In this document: one piece after another, positions 62,940 to 64,000 of the stretch
Layout: every line of letters starts with the position of its first letter
Numbering within the stretch: position 1 is the first letter of the stretch
Source: Hydractinia symbiolongicarpus
Taxonomy: Eukaryota; Cnidaria; Hydrozoa; Anthoathecata; Hydractiniidae
Length of the DNA: 64,000 bases
Direction of reading: 5' to 3'
Assembly: GCF_029227915.1 (NCBI RefSeq)
Contig: NC_079876.1
Span: forward strand, 15,004,001 to 15,068,000
Made by a program: the position numbers and the translations under genes
Notes under the pieces: model-generated
The model's database searches: none
Told to the model about the DNA's origin: nothing
Seen by the model: the letters and a program-made list of their open reading frames with translations, nothing else

Positions 62940-63208
62940 CGGATTGTTAGGGCATTTTTTGTTACTCGGACGGGTAACAAATGTCATTCACGACCTCGAG
63001 GTGCCAATGGGTGGGTACCCATGGTGTATCGATGTATGTATCACAAAGCGTGTTTTACTACAATTTAGCATGGTGGTTGCCCCACAAACTAGGACACTCA
63101 CGACCCTCCAACACGGTTTACGATTTATAAAAATGGCTTAAAGATTACAAAATCGTATATCATAGCCAAACATCTTAAAGGTTCATAAATCGTATATCAT
63201 AACCAAGC
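62940..63208 (+). repeat. Diverged second copy of the hairpin-spacer-promoter module
   Basis: Resembles 61836-62409 without the extra tandem units: hairpin (62955-62981), GGGTGGGTACCCATGG, a degenerate version of the 159-bp unit, then AAATCGTATATCATA twice. It leads into the next gene. Confidence 0.65.
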
Positions 63209-64000
63209 ATGACTTCGAGAAATACAGTTGTTGAATTAAGAGCTCTCGCTAGAGAACGCGGCCTACGTGGCTACTCAAGGCTCAGAAAGGCCAATCTGAT
63301 CGAATTATTGACACCCACTACTGTGTCAGCACCCATACCCATGCCGAGACCCACCAGACCCGTACCCGTGCCGAGACCCACTAGACCCATACCGGTGCCA
63401 AGACCCACCAGACCCATACCGGTGCCAAGACCCACTAGACCCGTACCCGTGCCAAGACCGGTATCAGCACCCATACCAGCACCGAGACCGGGCACTAGCC
63501 AACAAGACATGGATTTGAAAAGCAAGTTGATCGAATGGAGAGACTGGTTAATAAATCATGTACCTAAGGCTATTAAGGAGAAAGCGAGCAAAGCTTTCAA
63601 AACCATGAAGGATAAGATCATGGGTTTGTATAAAAAGGGCAGTGGAGAGGAAGAGGAAGAGGTGGAGGAGGAGGAAGAGGTAGAGGAGGAGGAGAAAAAC
63701 CCCTATACCCCCATTGAAGAAGCTTTTGTAGGTTCATACAAACGTTTCAAAATAAACTCGGATGGTGGGAAGAATGTCAGAGTCTTTCTCGAAAAGGTCG
63801 AGCACGTCGTAAATAGGTTGATGAGTGACGTGCTCGGGCAGAAGAAGTCGCTGAAGACTCAGGCGACCTTGTGGGTGAAGTGGGTAAGGGAGGACACCAG
63901 CTCGACCGATGCCCCGTGCGTACATGTCGATAAAGCTTTCAATAGCTATATGGAGATACTGCACGCCCACGATGACATTTCTGATGTTTTCGATCGGATG
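63209..64000 (+). CDS. Rho-N/SAP and Pro/Arg-rich protein, possible N-terminus of E2 polymerase (runs off the window)
   Basis: 264 codons open to the edge. Residues 8-34 are VVELRALARERGLRGYSRLRKANLIEL (Rho-N/SAP type). Residues ~38-95 are tandem RPTRP(V/I)PVP units (27-bp DNA repeats at ~63318-63480). Then a helical domain WRDWLINHVPKAIKEKASKAF, a Glu-rich run (~152-172), and an IEEAFVGSYKRFKI segment. E2 needs a polymerase and none is seen within the window, so this may be its N-terminal extension; the test is what follows position 64000. An internal domain resembling the E1 polymerase cannot yet be seen. Confidence 0.55.
   Translation, partial: MTSRNTVVELRALARERGLRGYSRLRKANLIELLTPTTVSAPIPMPRPTRPVPVPRPTRPIPVPRPTRPIPVPRPTRPVPVPRPVSAPIPAPRPGTSQQDMDLKSKLIEWRDWLINHVPKAIKEKASKAFKTMKDKIMGLYKKGSGEEEEEVEEEEEVEEEEKNPYTPIEEAFVGSYKRFKINSDGGKNVRVFLEKVEHVVNRLMSDVLGQKKSLKTQATLWVKWVREDTSSTDAPCVHVDKAFNSYMEILHAHDDISDVFDRM

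Larger units (their letters stand above)
51346..64000. mobile_element. E2: second Polinton-like element, partial
   Basis: Gene order: 98-aa-type gene (-), 389-aa gene (-), penton (+), capsid (+), ATPase (+), four small membrane genes and a 141-aa gene (+), coiled-coil gene (-), two hairpin-type genes (+), integrase (-), Rho-N gene (+), RING gene (+), Rho-N/Pro-rich gene running off the window. Homologues of most of these exist in E1 but in another order. No polymerase catalytic motifs are inside the window. The ends were not seen. Confidence 0.85.

Noticed and set aside
63315-63490. Minus-strand frame of Gly/Leu/Thr repeats
   Set aside because: It is the complement of the Pro/Arg repeat in the plus-strand gene at 63209.

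Overview
The window is eukaryotic, most likely from an invertebrate animal genome. It holds three kinds of DNA: (i) tandem arrays of tRNA-Arg(CCT)-type genes and pseudogenes; (ii) two large virus-like DNA transposons of the Polinton/Maverick class, called E1 and E2 here; (iii) decayed LINE and DNA-transposon insertions. The mix of L1/Jockey-type LINEs, TTAA-flanked elements and Polinton gene families recalls cnidarian genomes. That host assignment is an inference from remembered family resemblance, not something the sequence proves.

Layout. 1-16912 is a tRNA array of about 350-bp units organised into higher-order repeats. It is interrupted at 7992-10597 by a TTAA-flanked transposon that itself carries a 1066-bp nested element. 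16913-39178 is E1, a 22,266-bp Polinton with both inverted-repeat ends and a 5-bp target duplication (GAGGT); it sits in the 3' acceptor strand of a tRNA-like copy. 39179 to about 48110 is the continuation of the array. 48240-50330 is a decayed LINE, followed by a small hairpin repeat and about 0.7 kb of anonymous DNA. From about 51.3 kb to the window end is E2, a second and diverged Polinton whose far end lies outside the window.

How the genes work together. E1 and E2 share a replication, integration and capsid gene set. This comprises a retroviral-type integrase, an A32/FtsK-like packaging ATPase, a probable major capsid protein, a probable jelly-roll minor capsid (penton) protein, a 389-aa virion-like protein, a coiled-coil membrane protein and several small membrane proteins. 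E1 also carries protein-primed-type DNA polymerase B; the E2 polymerase may begin at the right edge of the window. No adenovirus-type cysteine protease was recognised in either. E1 adds a Fic-domain gene and ankyrin-repeat genes inside both termini; E2 adds a RING-finger gene and several small Rho-N/SAP-like genes.

State of the elements. E1 is degrading: polymerase, ATPase, integrase, penton, the 389-aa gene and a 98-aa gene all carry stops, frameshifts or deletions, and the penton gene is split by a LINE. Yet a 3094-bp block with the capsid gene is duplicated in tandem almost without change. E2 is better preserved, with one clear frameshift, in its capsid gene. Both elements use short intergenic hairpins at gene 3' ends; E1 in particular shows an AATAAA-like motif directly before start codons.
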